A stretch of DNA of 64,000 bases from Microvirga mediterraneensis (GTDB lineage Bacteria; Pseudomonadota; Alphaproteobacteria; Rhizobiales; Beijerinckiaceae). The position numbers and the translations under genes are program-made. The stretch lies in contig NZ_JACDXJ010000001.1 in assembly GCF_013520865.1 (NCBI RefSeq), forward strand, positions 2,843,001 to 2,907,000, written 5' to 3'. Below the pieces are notes generated by a model that had not been told where the DNA came from, made no database searches, and saw only the letters and a list, made by a program, of their open reading frames with translations. The stretch's first letter is position 1; the number at the start of each line of letters is the position of its first letter. This document shows positions 63,522-64,000 of this stretch, piece after piece.

Positions 63522-64000
63522 ATGCAACGGCATCTCATTGTGTCTGTCATCCTGGCCGGGACCGCAGGTCTGATCCTGGCCCATCCGACGCCTGCTTCCG
63601 CCCTGACGATGAAGGAGTGCAGTGCCAAGTATAAGGCCGCTCAAACGGCTGGAACTCTCGGCACGACGTCCTGGAACGACTTCCGCAAGGCCCAATGCGG
63701 CTCGACCGCCTCGACGAGTCCGGCTGCGGTCAGTCCTTCGGCTCCGGCGACGACGGGAGCGGTCGCACCCCAGGGTCAAACCAATCCATCCACGGCTCGG
63801 CCCGCGGCGCCGATGACGCGCGGCAATGTGGTGTTCCCGACCTCCGTATCGTCCAAATACTCGACTGAATCGGCCGGCAAGGCACGGATGCATACCTGCC
63901 TCGATCAGTACAAGGCCAACGAGGCGGGCGGCGGAAACGGCAATGGGGGCCTAAAATGGATCGAGAAGGGTGGTGGCTACTACTCGCAGTGCAACACCCG
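63522..64000 (+). CDS. secreted protein with repeated Cys-x5-Lys motifs (3' end cut off)
   Basis: At least 159 residues, running off the window. A signal peptide (MQRHLIVSVILAGTAGLILA, cleavage near ASA) is followed by MKECSAKYKAAQTAG and SWNDFRKAQCG, then a Ser/Pro/Thr/Ala-rich linker, and a second related unit (MHTCLDQYKANEAGG ... YYSQCN). The first unit resembles the PsiF-like repeat (a phosphate-starvation protein family) in outline. GGGAGG 7 bases before the ATG sets the start. Function unknown. Confidence 0.75.
   Translation, partial: MQRHLIVSVILAGTAGLILAHPTPASALTMKECSAKYKAAQTAGTLGTTSWNDFRKAQCGSTASTSPAAVSPSAPATTGAVAPQGQTNPSTARPAAPMTRGNVVFPTSVSSKYSTESAGKARMHTCLDQYKANEAGGGNGNGGLKWIEKGGGYYSQCNT

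Noticed and set aside
1..64000. CRISPR array, prophage or insertion sequence
   Set aside because: No regularly spaced repeats, integrase, transposase or phage structural genes were seen.

Overview
The window is 64 kb of GC-rich, densely coded chromosome from an alphaproteobacterium, most likely of the order Hyphomicrobiales (Rhizobiales) and plausibly close to Microvirga/Methylobacterium. That placement is an inference. It rests on DivK, an EipB (DUF1849) envelope protein, DUF3572, an HWE-type histidine kinase, a cysteine-free L33, the clpP-clpX-lon-hup order, and a dispersed palindromic repeat of a kind common in this order. No rRNA operon, prophage, insertion sequence or CRISPR array is visible. 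Most of the window is core chromosome with small accessory insertions.

Layout. 1-4.9 kb: protein quality control (end of clpP, clpX, lon) and HU, followed by tRNA-Val. 5-9 kb: small envelope proteins, tRNA-Pro, a LysE-type exporter and a PLP-dependent dehydratase. 9.2-16.2 kb: an ArgE-like deacetylase, then a five-gene dipeptide/oligopeptide ABC importer. 16.3-18.2 kb: a MarR-GNAT fusion translationally coupled to a DMT exporter. 18.5-24 kb: a duplicated-motif secreted protein, a Cdc48-type AAA+ ATPase with an unknown neighbour, and two cell-wall enzymes (extensin-like protein, L,D-transpeptidase). 24-32.3 kb: HWE kinase, FMN reductase, acyltransferase-like protein, GDPD-RidA pair, EipB, DinB, DUF3572, DivK. 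32.3-38.5 kb: a strong sRNA candidate, adenine deaminase, a frameshifted Ntn hydrolase, an FUSC-type membrane protein, a small zinc ribbon protein, a YG-rich secreted protein and L33. 38.6-54.4 kb: NUDIX, DUF983, RNase R, ParE, MgtC, TopA, AidB-like acyl-CoA dehydrogenase, pyrB, a pyrC-like gene, plsY, dprA. 54.4-58.6 kb: ArfB and a complete EF-P plus EpmA/EpmB module. 58.7-64 kb: an AT-rich DMP19-like gene, an aminotransferase, Ppx/GppA, RlmE, a galactose dehydrogenase-like oxidoreductase, and a secreted protein that runs off the end.

Themes. Translation quality is a recurring function (EF-P with its lysylation enzymes, ArfB, RlmE, RNase R, ClpXP, Lon). The most interesting points are: the pyrC-like gene beside pyrB has lost the first metal-binding His-x-His, so it is probably a structural pseudo-dihydroorotase; a three-copy family of ~89 bp palindromic repeats; an sRNA candidate whose 21-bp hairpin displays a CCTCCT anti-Shine-Dalgarno loop; the lon upstream region, where a heat-shock-like promoter lies inside a perfect 11-bp inverted repeat; the MarR-GNAT-exporter cassette with a 13-bp palindrome; and the frameshifted linear-amide hydrolase.
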